Shown one piece after another: positions 25,892 to 34,599 of a stretch of 64,000 nucleotides of DNA. A program made the position numbers and the translations under genes. Position 1 is the first letter of the stretch; every line of letters starts with the position of its first letter. Under the pieces are notes generated by a model. It did not search any database and had not been told where the DNA came from. It worked only from the letters and a program-made list of their open reading frames with translations. The stretch is from Deltaproteobacteria bacterium (lineage in GTDB: Bacteria > Myxococcota_A > Polyangia > DRWM01 > JAAZOP01): the NCBI GenBank assembly GCA_016218765.1, contig JACRCZ010000091.1:35352-99351 (forward strand), given 5' to 3'.

Positions 25892-27343
25892 CTACCTCCC
25901 CGTCGTGTAGATCAACCCCAAGAACTCCATCAGCAGCCGCTCGCGCAGCCGCGGGGTGACCGCCTCCAGGATGTGGTTGATGCCCGCCATCCGCGCCGGC
26001 GTGCCGGCCGCAAGCGCCGACGGGTCGAGGCCCGCGAACGCCAGCAGCCGCGCGAACTCCTCCGGCGTCAGCGCGCCGGGGTCAATCGTCTGCGCCGCCG
26101 CGACCAGGCCAGGATCGGGCCGCGCCGACGGCGCCACCCGGGCCGCCGCCACCGAGGCCCGCAGATCGGCCAGCAGCGGCTCCACCCGCGGCAAACTCGC
26201 GGCCGTCACCGTGAGATGCAGGTTGCGCGGCATCGTCCCGAACGCGAGCTGCGGCTGCACGTACCAACCGCGCTCGCGAAGCTCGTCCGCCACCACGAAT
26301 ACGTCGACCGCTTCGTCGCTCGCGGCGATCGCCACCAGCGCCGCGTCCGGATGCCCGATCACGCGCAGTCCGGAAGTCGCCTCGACGCCCGCACACAACG
26401 CCCGCATCGCCTCGAAGGTCCGCCGCGCCAGCTCCAGGTGCCCCGCAGCCCCGAGATGCCGCAGCGCCGCCCACGCCGCCGCCAGCGGCCCCGCCGACTT
26501 CGTCGACTGCATCGTCGAGTTGATCATCACGTACCCGGGCCACGCCGCACTGGCGAAATACGACGCCCGCCGCAACGCGGCCTCGCGGAACAGGAGCAAG
26601 GACGCTCCCTTCGCCGCATAGGCGTACTTGTGCAGATCGACGGAAAGCGACGTCACGCCCGGCACCGCAAAGTCGAACTCCGGCACCGCGTGCCCCAAGC
26701 GCCGCCACCAGCCCAGAAGCCAGGCGCCGATACACCCATCGACATGGCACAGGACCCCGCGCGACAACGCCGCGGCCGCAATCTCCGGCACGGGGTCGCA
26801 CACGCCGTGCGCGTACGACACGGCCGAGGCGACGACCAGCACCGTGCGCTCGTCGATCGCCGCAGCCATCGCCGCCGGGTCCGCCCGGCACGTCCCCGGA
26901 TCGACCGGCACGATCGCCGCCTCGACGCCGAAGTACTTCGCCCCCTTGTGGAAGGCCGGGTGCACCGTCGTCGGCACGACCATCCGCGGCCGCGCCACGT
27001 CCGGCCGCGCGTCGCGCGCCGCCTTCACCGCCAGCATGCACGACTCGGTGCCGCCCGAAGTGAACGTCCCGACCGCCCCCGGCGGCCCGGAAAGCAGCTC
27101 GAGCGCCGCGCCGACCAGGTCGTTCTCCATCGCCACGATGCTCGGAAAAACCGTCGGGTCGAGCCCGTTGACGGCGCTGAACGTGCGGTGCGCGGCGGCA
27201 AGCAGCTCGTCCAGCCCCGGCCATCCCGAGTCGTAGACGTACGCCCACGTCCGCCCGCCGTGCGTCGGCAGGTCGCCCTCGTGCCGCCGGCGCAGCTCGG
27301 CCAGAACCTCGTCCGCGGGCAGGCCGCGTTCCTCCAGTCTCAT
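25892..27343 (-). CDS. PLP-dependent lyase/decarboxylase, sphingosine-1-phosphate lyase-like
   Basis: A 483-residue fold-type I PLP enzyme of the group II decarboxylase/sphingosine-phosphate lyase family. FTSGGTESCMLAVKAARD (about 90-107) binds the cofactor phosphate, HVDGCIGAWLL supplies the Asp that contacts the pyridine nitrogen, and SVDLHKYAYAAKG contains the Schiff-base lysine. The C-terminal extension past residue 400 is helical. The gene starts with an ATG overlapping the transporter's TGA (ATGA), preceded by GGCGGAGGGAGGAAG. The upstream amidohydrolase and transporter suggest a shared catabolic role, but the substrate (amino acid or phospho-sphingoid base) cannot be read. Confidence 0.85.
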   Translation of the reverse strand: MRLEERGLPADEVLAELRRRHEGDLPTHGGRTWAYVYDSGWPGLDELLAAAHRTFSAVNGLDPTVFPSIVAMENDLVGAALELLSGPPGAVGTFTSGGTESCMLAVKAARDARPDVARPRMVVPTTVHPAFHKGAKYFGVEAAIVPVDPGTCRADPAAMAAAIDERTVLVVASAVSYAHGVCDPVPEIAAAALSRGVLCHVDGCIGAWLLGWWRRLGHAVPEFDFAVPGVTSLSVDLHKYAYAAKGASLLLFREAALRRASYFASAAWPGYVMINSTMQSTKSAGPLAAAWAALRHLGAAGHLELARRTFEAMRALCAGVEATSGLRVIGHPDAALVAIAASDEAVDVFVVADELRERGWYVQPQLAFGTMPRNLHLTVTAASLPRVEPLLADLRASVAAARVAPSARPDPGLVAAAQTIDPGALTPEEFARLLAFAGLDPSALAAGTPARMAGINHILEAVTPRLRERLLMEFLGLIYTTGR

Positions 27344-28710
27344 CGGCTTCCTCCCTCCGCCTCGGCGACGATTCCGGCCAGGCGCGACTCCGACAGCTCG
27401 TAGCGGCGCAGCAACCACAACGACGACAGCATGGCGACCGCCGGAAGCGCGCTGCACGCCAGCACGATGCCCCAGAGCGCGCTGTCGGGTTGCACCGCCG
27501 CCTTCCCCGCTCCCGTCGAGACGAACCCGGCGACGGCCAGCAGCCCGCCGACCAGCGACGGACCCAGGGCGAAGGCGCCCGTCTCGCCCGCGGTCCAGAT
27601 GCCGGTCAGAAGACCCGCGCGGCGGCTTCCCGAACGCGCCTCGTCCGCCGCGATCGTGTCCGGCAGCATCGCCAGCGGGAACACCTGCATCCCCGAGTAT
27701 CCGATGCCGGCAAGCACGACCAGCGCCATCACGCCCGCGAACGGCAGCACCGCCCCCGCGAGCAGCCCGAGCGACGCGGCGGCGTAGCACAACGAGGCCG
27801 TCACGTACGCGCGCTTCTTGCCCGTCCGCCGCCCCAGCCACGTCCACCCCGGCATCACCACGATCGCCGGCGCCACCAGCGCGACGAACAGCGGCGTCGT
27901 CGCTCCCGGACGGCCGAGCACGTACTTGGCAAAGTACGGGATCGCCGCCAGGGTCGCCGCCGAAGCCAACGCCTGCACCACGAAACACGTCCACAGCGGC
28001 AGGAACCAGGGGTTCCCACGCGCGACGCGCAGCGCCGCGAAAAGCGATCCGGCGCCGCCGGGCTTCGACGCCGTCGGCGCGCGCGCCGTGCCGAGCACTG
28101 CGCCGAGCATCCCGGCCAGCATGAACGCCGCGACCGCCACCGCCATCGTTCGGTAGCCCACGCGACCGCCCCCACCGGCGTCGACGAGCAGCGGGGCGAC
28201 GGCCCCCGCGACCAGGATTCCCAGGGTGAGCGCCACGATGCGGTACGCGATCACCGTCGTCCGCTCGTGGTAGTCGTCCGTCATCTCGGCCGGCATCGAC
28301 ACGTACGGCACCTGGAACAGGGCGTAGGACGCGGCCGAGCCCAGGAACGCGAGACCCGTCCACACGGCGGCGCCCGTCGCCGAAAGCGCCCCGGGCGCGG
28401 CGAACATCACCCCGAAGAACCCGGGAAGGACGAGCGCCCCGGCCAGCATCCACGGCCGGCGCGCGCCCCAGCGCGTATCGGTGCGGTCCGACCAGCCGCC
28501 CACCACCGGGTTCCAGAAGACGTCCCAGAACTTCGGGATCAGCACCGTCGCCCCGGCAAGTCCCGCCGGCACCCCCAGCGTGTCGGTCAGATAGTACAGG
28601 AGGAGCAAGCCGGGGATCGTGCTGAATGCGCCCGTGCTGAGCGAGCCTGCCGCATAGCCCAGAATCGTGCCCAGGCCGAGGCGGCGGCCCGTCCGCGAAG
28701 CGTCCGTCAT
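27340..28710 (-). CDS. GPH/MFS-family sugar:cation symporter-like transporter
   Basis: 456 residues with about 12 hydrophobic segments. The pattern of the glycoside-pentoside-hexuronide family (MelB-like) is visible: FWDVFWNPVVGGWSDRTDTRWGARRPWML (about 60-88), LFQVPYVSMPAEMTDDYHERT (about 127-147) and a central GNPWFLPLW segment. It should import a sugar or glycoside with a cation across the inner membrane. The ATG at 28710 sits one base after the stop of the amidohydrolase gene, and its own stop overlaps the PLP enzyme start, so the three genes form one unit. Confidence 0.85.
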   Translation of the reverse strand: MTDASRTGRRLGLGTILGYAAGSLSTGAFSTIPGLLLLYYLTDTLGVPAGLAGATVLIPKFWDVFWNPVVGGWSDRTDTRWGARRPWMLAGALVLPGFFGVMFAAPGALSATGAAVWTGLAFLGSAASYALFQVPYVSMPAEMTDDYHERTTVIAYRIVALTLGILVAGAVAPLLVDAGGGGRVGYRTMAVAVAAFMLAGMLGAVLGTARAPTASKPGGAGSLFAALRVARGNPWFLPLWTCFVVQALASAATLAAIPYFAKYVLGRPGATTPLFVALVAPAIVVMPGWTWLGRRTGKKRAYVTASLCYAAASLGLLAGAVLPFAGVMALVVLAGIGYSGMQVFPLAMLPDTIAADEARSGSRRAGLLTGIWTAGETGAFALGPSLVGGLLAVAGFVSTGAGKAAVQPDSALWGIVLACSALPAVAMLSSLWLLRRYELSESRLAGIVAEAEGGSR

Positions 28711-28711
28711 G

Positions 28712-30397
28712 CTACTTCGTGCAGTCGACCAGCTCAAGCAGCTCGGCGCCGCGGTGGTACTGCTCCTCGGGCGGATAACCAATCCCTTCCAGGATGTTGT
28801 AGAGCTGCGTGTGGATGTCGCCAAGCGTCTCGTTCCGCCGGCTGGGCGCGCTCGGCGACTCCTGCACGCAGATGTACTTCGCGGTTCCGCACGCGTCGAG
28901 CGGCTCGCAGTACGCGTTGGTCGCCGTCGCGGCTTGGAGCGCGACGTCGCCGAAGAACCCGCGACCGCCGAGCAGCACCAGGCGCACGTCCGCCGCGCGG
29001 CTGTCGAGCACGGCCCCGTACGGGTCGGGGCCCGTACGCCCGAAGACGGCGATGTCGCCCACGCGCCCGACCTCCAGGCGACCGACGTACCCCTCCAGAC
29101 CGACGGCCGTGGCCCCGTCCGCGGTCGCCATGCGCCAGAGCCGTTCCGTCGTCAGCGCCCCGATGTCGTTGCTCACGCCGTAGGCCAGCGCGAAGCGCAT
29201 CTCGGAGAGCATCTCGTCCTCGCCGGATGGGGTCCAGTCGGGCCCGAGCGCGACGACGATGCCCGACGCGAGGATCTCGGCGATCGGCGCCGTCCGGCCG
29301 TAGAGCACCATGTTGCTCGAAGGCGACCACGCGATGCTCGCCTGCGCCGCCTGCGCCTCGGCGATCTGCGCCGGCGTCAGCACCATCGAGTGGATCAGCA
29401 GCGACGTCGGCGGCACCAGCAACGACGTCCCGGCGTGCCGGTTGGCGCGCGGGTCGCGGCCGGCGAACGAGTCGAACTCCTCCAGCACGTGGTCGCTCGC
29501 GTAGCCCTCGCACATGTGCACGGCGAAACGCGTGGTCGGGTCGGCGGCGGCGGAAAACGCGCCGATGTAGCCCGCGGCATCGGCGTCGGTGATGTCGCGC
29601 ACCGACGCGATGCTCGTCTGCATGTGGTCGTAGCCCAGGTTGTGGAAGTTGTCGGCGTTGCGAACCCCCCAGTCCACGCACGACTGCTCGAAGGACTGCC
29701 CCTGCACCGTCGTCGTGCCGTGGACCAGCGAACGCAGCTCGCCCCACTTCGCGGCCGGACAGAAATGCGTGCCGGTGCTGCGATGCGCCGCGTACGGCTC
29801 GATGTGCGCCTCGTACTGCGGGTCCGCCGCCCACTGGTAGCGGTTCTCGAAGAGCCGCGGCGGCTCGGGCACCCACTCCGGAAGGAAGTTGTACGCGAGG
29901 TGGTTGTGGGCATCGATCAGGCCGGGCGAGATGACGCCGTGCGTGTCGATGAGCACGGCCGCGCCGGCACCCGGCGTCGCCGAGCAATCCGCCGCCACGC
30001 ACGCGATACTCCCGTCCGACCCGACGAACACCTCGCCGGGGTCGAGCACCCGGTCCGGGGCAAGGACCACGCCGCGCAGCACGATCCCGGCTCCCGTGGC
30101 CCGCACCACCTCCGCCGGCGGCGCGGGCGTCGAGCCCGTCGACCCGTCGGCATCGCCGTCGGCGTCCGCGTCGCCGTCGGCGCCGCCGTCGCCGTCCGCA
30201 TCGCCCTCGACCTCGTCCCCGGTATCGGTCGTCTCGCCGGCGTCCCCCTCCCCAACCGCATCTTCGACCTCGGCGCCCGCGTCGGCATCGGCATCCGCCC
30301 TCGACACGTCTTCGCCGCCGTTCCCGGAATCCCGGCAGCCGCTGGCGAGCACCGCCGGCACCACGAGCAGCAGGATCGCGCGGAACGTCCAGCCCAT
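28712..30397 (-). CDS. Amidohydrolase-family lipoprotein
   Basis: 561 residues. A signal with lipobox (LASGC) and an Asp/Ala/Gly stalk (about 25-95) precede an amidohydrolase domain. The domain starts with GVISPGLIDAHNHLAYN (the HxH metal motif) and continues with a Lys/His-containing barrel. VALGPDWTPSGEDEML near residue 370 contains the Asp expected at the end of the barrel. The C-terminus has the usual LEVGRVGDIAVFG composite-domain strands. It probably hydrolyses an amide or cyclic bond in the periplasm or at the surface; the stalk and lipid anchor are unusual for this family. CGGGAGGTCGGC precedes the ATG. Confidence 0.82.
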   Translation of the reverse strand: MGWTFRAILLLVVPAVLASGCRDSGNGGEDVSRADADADAGAEVEDAVGEGDAGETTDTGDEVEGDADGDGGADGDADADGDADGSTGSTPAPPAEVVRATGAGIVLRGVVLAPDRVLDPGEVFVGSDGSIACVAADCSATPGAGAAVLIDTHGVISPGLIDAHNHLAYNFLPEWVPEPPRLFENRYQWAADPQYEAHIEPYAAHRSTGTHFCPAAKWGELRSLVHGTTTVQGQSFEQSCVDWGVRNADNFHNLGYDHMQTSIASVRDITDADAAGYIGAFSAAADPTTRFAVHMCEGYASDHVLEEFDSFAGRDPRANRHAGTSLLVPPTSLLIHSMVLTPAQIAEAQAAQASIAWSPSSNMVLYGRTAPIAEILASGIVVALGPDWTPSGEDEMLSEMRFALAYGVSNDIGALTTERLWRMATADGATAVGLEGYVGRLEVGRVGDIAVFGRTGPDPYGAVLDSRAADVRLVLLGGRGFFGDVALQAATATNAYCEPLDACGTAKYICVQESPSAPSRRNETLGDIHTQLYNILEGIGYPPEEQYHRGAELLELVDCTK

Positions 30398-30479
30398 GCC
30401 GACCTCCCGGGTGCACGCCGTGCTGGCGGCCGCCCTTCGTTGGAGAGGATACCCTGTGCCTGACGGGAGGTCACGCTTC

Positions 30480-30670
30480 GGGTGGGGAGATGGAGAGACG
30501 CGCGGGGTCCGGCCGGAGCCGGGCCGGGAGAGGTGGAGAGATCCCTTCGCTTGCGCCCCGGGCAGGCCGGCGGGAGCGGTGGGGAGGGGGACGGGGTGGG
30601 GTGGACCGGATCCGGGCGTGGAGAGGTGGAGAGATCGGCTGGAGAGGTGGGGAGGGGGTCAGGTTGGCGG
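30480..30670. repeat. C-rich interspersed repeat (CCCCACCTCTCC family), expanded copy
   Basis: On the minus strand this tract reads as several units of CTCCCCACCTCTCC and CTCTCCACCTCTCC separated by GC spacers. It is the largest of four copies (others at 39491, 40735 and 41280). It fills most of the gap between the amidohydrolase and the next lipoprotein gene, which otherwise shows no gene. The plus strand is G-rich in runs and could form G-quadruplexes. Confidence 0.75.
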
Positions 30671-30824
30671 GGTCGCGGGCGTGGCTGGTCCAGGTGGCCG
30701 GGCAGAACTGCGCCCAAGCCCCGTGGTTGGACGGTCGCTGCCTGAACGTCAAGGATGGGCACGCTCTGCTCGAACAAGGCCGACTCGTCCGTCACGGCCC
30801 GGGTCGGACGGTCCATCGGGGCCG

Positions 30825-31328
30825 TCAGCAGCGTCTCGTCGGCATGGAACGCCGACGCGCCTCGTCAGGAACAGCCGACCATCTCGCTTCCGTCGTCCAG
30901 CAGCCAACACCACCCGGGTCGGAGTAGGTCCCAGGTGCGTACGGGTAGCAGTCGATGTGGGTGCAGTTCCACGATCCGCCCGCGCACCAGCAGTCCGCGG
31001 CGAACCACGTCCATGCGTCGATGGCGCACTGCTGGCAGAACGTGGCCGTACGGCAGGTCGCACCGGGGGTCGTGCATCCGCCGCCGGAGATGGCGTCCAC
31101 GGGACAGGTGTCGCCGTCGCCCGTGTCCGGCGCATCGACGATGCCGTCGTCCGGGACGCCGTCGACGTCGACGTCCGCGGCCTCGGTCGCATCCGCCTCG
31201 GCGAGTGCGTCCGGCGCGTGCTCGTCATCGCCGTCCCCCGCCAGCGAGATGCCGCCGGAGCAGCCCAAGGTGACCCCCAGCACGGCGCACGCCGCCAACC
31301 CCACCGCCGCGATCTTCGTCGGATCCAC
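30825..31328 (-). CDS. Truncated lipoprotein, paralogue of the next gene
   Basis: 167 residues from a GTG start. The signal peptide and lipobox (LGVTLGC) are almost identical to those of the gene at 31395-32522 because both lie in a 137-bp duplication. An acidic stalk follows, then a cysteine-rich module (CQQCAIDAWTWFAADCWC, YAPGTYSDPGG) shared with the paralogue. The large C-terminal domain of the paralogue is missing, and the last 20 residues look random. Eleven codons past the stop, in the same frame, TVRPGP and a stop remain, matching the end of the paralogue. I read it as a deletion-decayed copy that may still be expressed. Confidence 0.55.
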   Translation of the reverse strand: MDPTKIAAVGLAACAVLGVTLGCSGGISLAGDGDDEHAPDALAEADATEAADVDVDGVPDDGIVDAPDTGDGDTCPVDAISGGGCTTPGATCRTATFCQQCAIDAWTWFAADCWCAGGSWNCTHIDCYPYAPGTYSDPGGVGCWTTEARWSAVPDEARRRSMPTRRC

Positions 31329-31367
31329 GATCTGAAGTTTGGGCAGGAGCAACCCGGGCGTCAAGGA
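31231..31367. repeat. 137-bp lipoprotein leader duplication (second copy 32425-32561)
   Basis: This segment and 32425-32561 have the same length and differ at only a few positions. They encode the signal peptides of the two lipoprotein paralogues plus about 35 bases of upstream sequence. Confidence 0.85.
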
Positions 31368-31394
31368 CGGCCACGTCCGCGGCGGGCCCGCTCC

Positions 31395-32522
31395 TCACGG
31401 CCCGGGTCGGACGCAGCGGACGCGGAGCGCATGCGTCGTCTCCCACCGGAAGAGCGCCGCATAGCTGAAGTACACGTACCACGCTCGTCCGTCGTCTGTC
31501 GCGGCTGCCGTCCAGAACGGAAGGTACTCGCAGTCGGCCCCGAGCGCGTCGTCCCAGTAGCACCCGCCTTCACCGGGGCCTCCGATATAGCCGCAACCCT
31601 CGCAGGGCGTGGTTCCGCACGGCACACACCAGTCGGACACCCCGCAATCCAGGCTGGTCACGACGGTCGCCGGACAGCCCCGGATCAAAGACCGCATCTC
31701 GGTGATCGTCGGCAGGTGCCAGTCGTCATGCCCGCCCAAGACCAGCCCGTCGCAGTAGGTGACCGCGGCGTCCCAACTCCGGCCGCTCAACTCCGCAGGG
31801 TGCTGCCAGCAAAGGTCGCTGGTGTCGTCCATCCACCCGCCCGCGCAGGTGCCCCCGTCGGCATCCGAACCCGCGTCGGCATCCGGATCCGCGTCGGCGT
31901 CGGCGTCCGCATCAGCGCTGCTCGGCACGCAGACGCCGTGGTAGCAGGTGAGGCCGCTCGGGCAGGGCGGTATGCACTCGCTGACGTCGGCATCGGCGTC
32001 GGCATCCGCGTCGGTATCCGGAAATGGGTTGCAGTAGCACCCGTCGCCGATGCACGAGCCCGATTCGTAGCCAACCGAGACGCACGCGGATGCGCAGACC
32101 GCGGGGTTGCACCTCGGGCCACCGTCGCCGTCGGCGTCGGCATCGGCGTCGGCGTCCCCGTCCGCTCCCCGCCGAACCGTGCACTCCGGGTCGGAGTACG
32201 TCCCCGCGTACGGCGGGCGGCAGTCCAGGTGATCGCAAACCCGCGCGCCATCGGTGCACCAGCAGTTCGAGGCCCGGAACACCCACGCCTCGTGGCTGCA
32301 GGCTTGGCAGGACAGATCGGTGATGCAGTTCGGATCCCCTTCGGTACACCTCTCGTGGGGACGACACGTGCCGTCCTCGCCCGCGTCGGAGGTCGAAACC
32401 TCGCCGTGAACAACCTCCCGGTCGCCGTCCCCCGCCAGCGAGATGCCGCCGGAGCAGCCCAAGGTGACCCCCAGCACGGCGCACGCCGCCAACCCCGTCG
32501 CCGCGATCTTCGTCCGATCCAC
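31395..32522 (-). CDS. Lipoprotein with DUF1566 (Lcl-type) C-terminal domain
   Basis: 375 residues from a GTG start; a TTG 13 codons upstream is an alternative. Order: lipobox GVTLGC; cysteine-rich module (CQACSHEAWVFRASNCWC, PPYAGTYSDPEC); acidic repeats of Asp-Ala; two short cysteine modules (CASACVSVGYESGSCIGDGCYC, CIPPCPSGLTCYHGVC); another Asp-Ala stalk; then a DUF1566 domain. That domain shows WDAAVTYCDGLVLGGHDDWHLPT, EMRSLIRGC, YLPFWTAAATDDGRAW and the end RVRCVRPG. DUF1566 domains occur at the surface of many delta-proteobacteria and may bind ligands. No Shine-Dalgarno is obvious. Confidence 0.75.
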   Translation of the reverse strand: MDRTKIAATGLAACAVLGVTLGCSGGISLAGDGDREVVHGEVSTSDAGEDGTCRPHERCTEGDPNCITDLSCQACSHEAWVFRASNCWCTDGARVCDHLDCRPPYAGTYSDPECTVRRGADGDADADADADGDGGPRCNPAVCASACVSVGYESGSCIGDGCYCNPFPDTDADADADADVSECIPPCPSGLTCYHGVCVPSSADADADADADPDADAGSDADGGTCAGGWMDDTSDLCWQHPAELSGRSWDAAVTYCDGLVLGGHDDWHLPTITEMRSLIRGCPATVVTSLDCGVSDWCVPCGTTPCEGCGYIGGPGEGGCYWDDALGADCEYLPFWTAAATDDGRAWYVYFSYAALFRWETTHALRVRCVRPGP

Positions 32523-32652
32523 GACCTGAAGTCTGGGCGGGAGCAACCCGGGCGTCAAGGAAGGGCAGGGCGGCGTCGACAGCTCGCAGGTCCACGGGGT
32601 CCGTGGTGAACTGCGTCTGTCGATGACGGCACAGCGGGCTGGAGGTGGCGGC

Positions 32653-32867
32653 ATGCGAATCTCCGGACGATGGATCCCACTCGTAGGCGCGGCGGCGGGA
32701 TTCGGTTTGCTCTCCTGCGGCGTGATTCTCGGGGGGTCGGTGATCGACACCGGCTTCACGCCGTACTCGTCCTTGTTGAAGGGGACGCCGAGGTGGTCGC
32801 CGATGCCATCGAGGCAAGCCTGCCGCCCGACTGCGGCCCGGCGGTCGATGGAACGGACGACGACTAA
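32653..32867 (+). pseudogene. Small lipoprotein gene with apparent frameshift
   Basis: GGAGGTGGCGGC precedes an ATG that encodes a lipoprotein signal (MRISGRWIPLVGAAAGFGLLSC) and SVIDTGFTPYSSLL. Around 32785 the sensible continuation moves to another frame (EGDAEVVADAIEASLPPDCG, then TAA at 32865-32867). The span is not a multiple of three. The original frame runs on as low-complexity Arg/Pro text. Either the gene is broken or the assembly has an indel there. About 230 bases without a recognisable gene follow. Confidence 0.45.
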
Positions 32868-33094
32868 CCAGCCTCGGCCGCGTTGGCCAAGCGGCACCGA
32901 ACGCCGGAGCGGAGAGGGCATCAAAACCCATCGTGATCCTGCCCCGCCGCCGCGCGCGGCGAAGGGGCCGGACCGCAGTCGTCCGCTTCCGCGGCGGGGC
33001 TTGTACTCCACCTTCCTCAACCGGTCGGCGATGATCCGCTGGTCCTCCGACCGGCAAGGTCACCTTGATCCAGGCGACGCCGGGGTCCAACCCG

Positions 33095-33304
33095 ATGTCG
33101 TGGTCGACGCCACGCGACGCCGTGTACGCCAGCTCGATCCTGCTGGCCCTCCTCCCCTCCTGCGGCTCCACCGGCAACGCCGTCAACGCCGCGGTGAACA
33201 CCGCCGCCGCGCTGGGTGCCGCCGCGTACGAGCGCTCCCAGGGCGGCTGCCACGCCAGCTGCTCGCCCGGAACCCACTGCAACGAGGAGACCGGTCGCTG
33301 GTAG
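33095..33304 (+). CDS. Short cysteine-containing lipoprotein, possibly truncated
   Basis: 69 residues. A hydrophobic leader ends LLPSCG (lipobox), followed by GNAVNAAVNTAAALGAAAYERSQ-type helix text and GGCHASCSPGTHCNEETGRW, then a stop. Proteins of this style in myxobacteria usually continue with another cysteine-rich segment after the NEETG motif, so the stop may be premature. The start is uncertain: ATG at 33065, ATG at 33095 or a GTG close to the leader. No strong ribosome-binding site is seen. Confidence 0.5.
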   Translation: MSWSTPRDAVYASSILLALLPSCGSTGNAVNAAVNTAAALGAAAYERSQGGCHASCSPGTHCNEETGRW

Positions 33305-33332
33305 ATGTTCATCCAGTTCGAGGAGCACGACC

Positions 33333-34016
33333 TTGACCCGACTGCCCGCTGGCGTCGAACGGGTGCTGGATAAGGCGGCGGAGGACTCCGCCTTCCGGGA
33401 CGCGTTGACGTCGGCGGAGGCGGCGTCCCGAGCGGACGTGGCACGGGCGGCGTCGATCAAGCTCACGCCGTCGGAGGCGACCGTCCTGGCTGCGGCTCCG
33501 GTCGAGGATCTGCGCCGGATGATCGACGAGGTGGCCAAGACCCAGGAGCGACGGCGGGCGCTGGTACGGCTGGCGCTGGGGACGGCGGCCGTGGGGACTG
33601 TGGCGGCGGGGACGGTCGGCGTGTGCACCTTCCTGTTCCGGCCGGGCTACATCGTCTCCGCTGGTGTTCGTCACGACCTGCCGCCTGGTCGTCTCGCGGG
33701 ATGCCTGCTGAGCGACGATCTGACCGGTCCTCGTTCCGCGCAGGAGATCCTGGATGTGCTTCGTTCCGCCGCGCCGGAGCTTGCCAGCGCCGACTGGGTG
33801 CTCGGGACGGGCACCGGATCCGCGCCGAACTACGCGGAGTACCGCGTGACCGTGGGGACGGACGGGGCCGTCCACGACCTCGAACACGTCCGCGACCAGC
33901 ACCTCGACCGGGATGTGCGCAACTTCCTCTGCTTCGTACTTCAAGCGCGGTCGAGCTATCGTCCCGCCGACGGCGAAACCCAGTTCACCGTGCGCTTCGT
34001 CTTCGAGCCGCGCTGA
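33333..34016 (+). CDS. Single-pass membrane protein of unknown function
   Basis: 227 residues from a TTG start that follows CGAGGAGCACGACC; no ATG is well placed. The N-terminal 70 residues are helical (VERVLDKAAEDSAFRDALTS, then LTPSEATVLAAAPVEDLRRMID). A transmembrane helix lies at about 76-98 (LVRLALGTAAVGTVAAGTVG). The C-terminal 120 residues form an alpha/beta domain with EYRVTVGTDGAVHDLEHVRD and a final FTVRFVFEPR strand that resembles a TonB C-terminal-like fold. The helical N-terminus resembles leader-type regions of some myxobacterial peptides, which is only a suggestion. Confidence 0.6.
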   Translation: MTRLPAGVERVLDKAAEDSAFRDALTSAEAASRADVARAASIKLTPSEATVLAAAPVEDLRRMIDEVAKTQERRRALVRLALGTAAVGTVAAGTVGVCTFLFRPGYIVSAGVRHDLPPGRLAGCLLSDDLTGPRSAQEILDVLRSAAPELASADWVLGTGTGSAPNYAEYRVTVGTDGAVHDLEHVRDQHLDRDVRNFLCFVLQARSSYRPADGETQFTVRFVFEPR

Positions 34017-34046
34017 GGTGATGCGATGCCGGGAGGAGTGCCGCTG

Positions 34047-34532
34047 ATGTACCGGATCCAGCACGACATCCCCGGCACCCTGGCCATCGTCGCCCGACCC
34101 CGCCACGGCTATTGGCTGGCCAACGACATCGCCCGGCTGAAGGTCGGCGGCGTCGACGTCCTCGCGTCCCTGCTTGAGCCCGCCGAGGCCGCCGACCTCG
34201 GTCTCGATCTCGAAGCCCGTGCGTGCGCGGTGGCCGGGATCGAGTTCGTCTCCATTCCGGTGCCCGATCACGGCGTGCCGGAACGGGCGCAGGAGTTCCT
34301 CGCCGCCGCGGAGAGCCTCCGGAAACAGGTCGCCGCGGGCCGAACCGTCGGGATCCACTGCTATGCCAGCATCGGCCGGTCGTCGCTGCTGGCGGCGACG
34401 ATCCTCGTCCTGGCCGGGGACCAGCCCGAGCAGGCGTGGTCGAAGGCGGCGAAGGCGCGCGGCACGTCGGTGCCGGAGACCGGGGCGCAGCGGAGGTGGG
34501 TCGACTCGCTGGTTCCTCGCCCGTGCCGGTGA
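34047..34532 (+). CDS. Dual-specificity-type protein phosphatase
   Basis: 161 residues. The signature HCYASIGRSS (about 110-119) matches the HCx5R(S/T) P-loop of cysteine-dependent phosphatases. VPDHGVPE, about 30 residues earlier, supplies the general-acid Asp in a PDHG context common in bacterial tyrosine/dual-specificity phosphatases. The start at 34047 is preferred over 34026 because GGGAGGAG precedes it at good spacing. It probably dephosphorylates proteins or small phosphate esters in the cytoplasm. It follows the membrane protein gene by 30 bases on the same strand. Confidence 0.75.
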   Translation: MYRIQHDIPGTLAIVARPRHGYWLANDIARLKVGGVDVLASLLEPAEAADLGLDLEARACAVAGIEFVSIPVPDHGVPERAQEFLAAAESLRKQVAAGRTVGIHCYASIGRSSLLAATILVLAGDQPEQAWSKAAKARGTSVPETGAQRRWVDSLVPRPCR

Positions 34533-34599
34533 GCGCGTCGGCGGGTTGACGACCGAGCCTGCCGCAATCGGGTTGAGCGCGGGATCGGTGGAGCACGCT

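Noticed and set aside
27344..28453. N-terminal extension of the PLP enzyme frame
   Set aside because: It overlaps the transporter in another frame and has no family match; the ATGA overlap at 27343 marks the start.
30480..30670. Coding sequence in the G-rich tract
   Set aside because: Several frames are open only because of the tandem repeat; none has a start site or plausible protein sequence.
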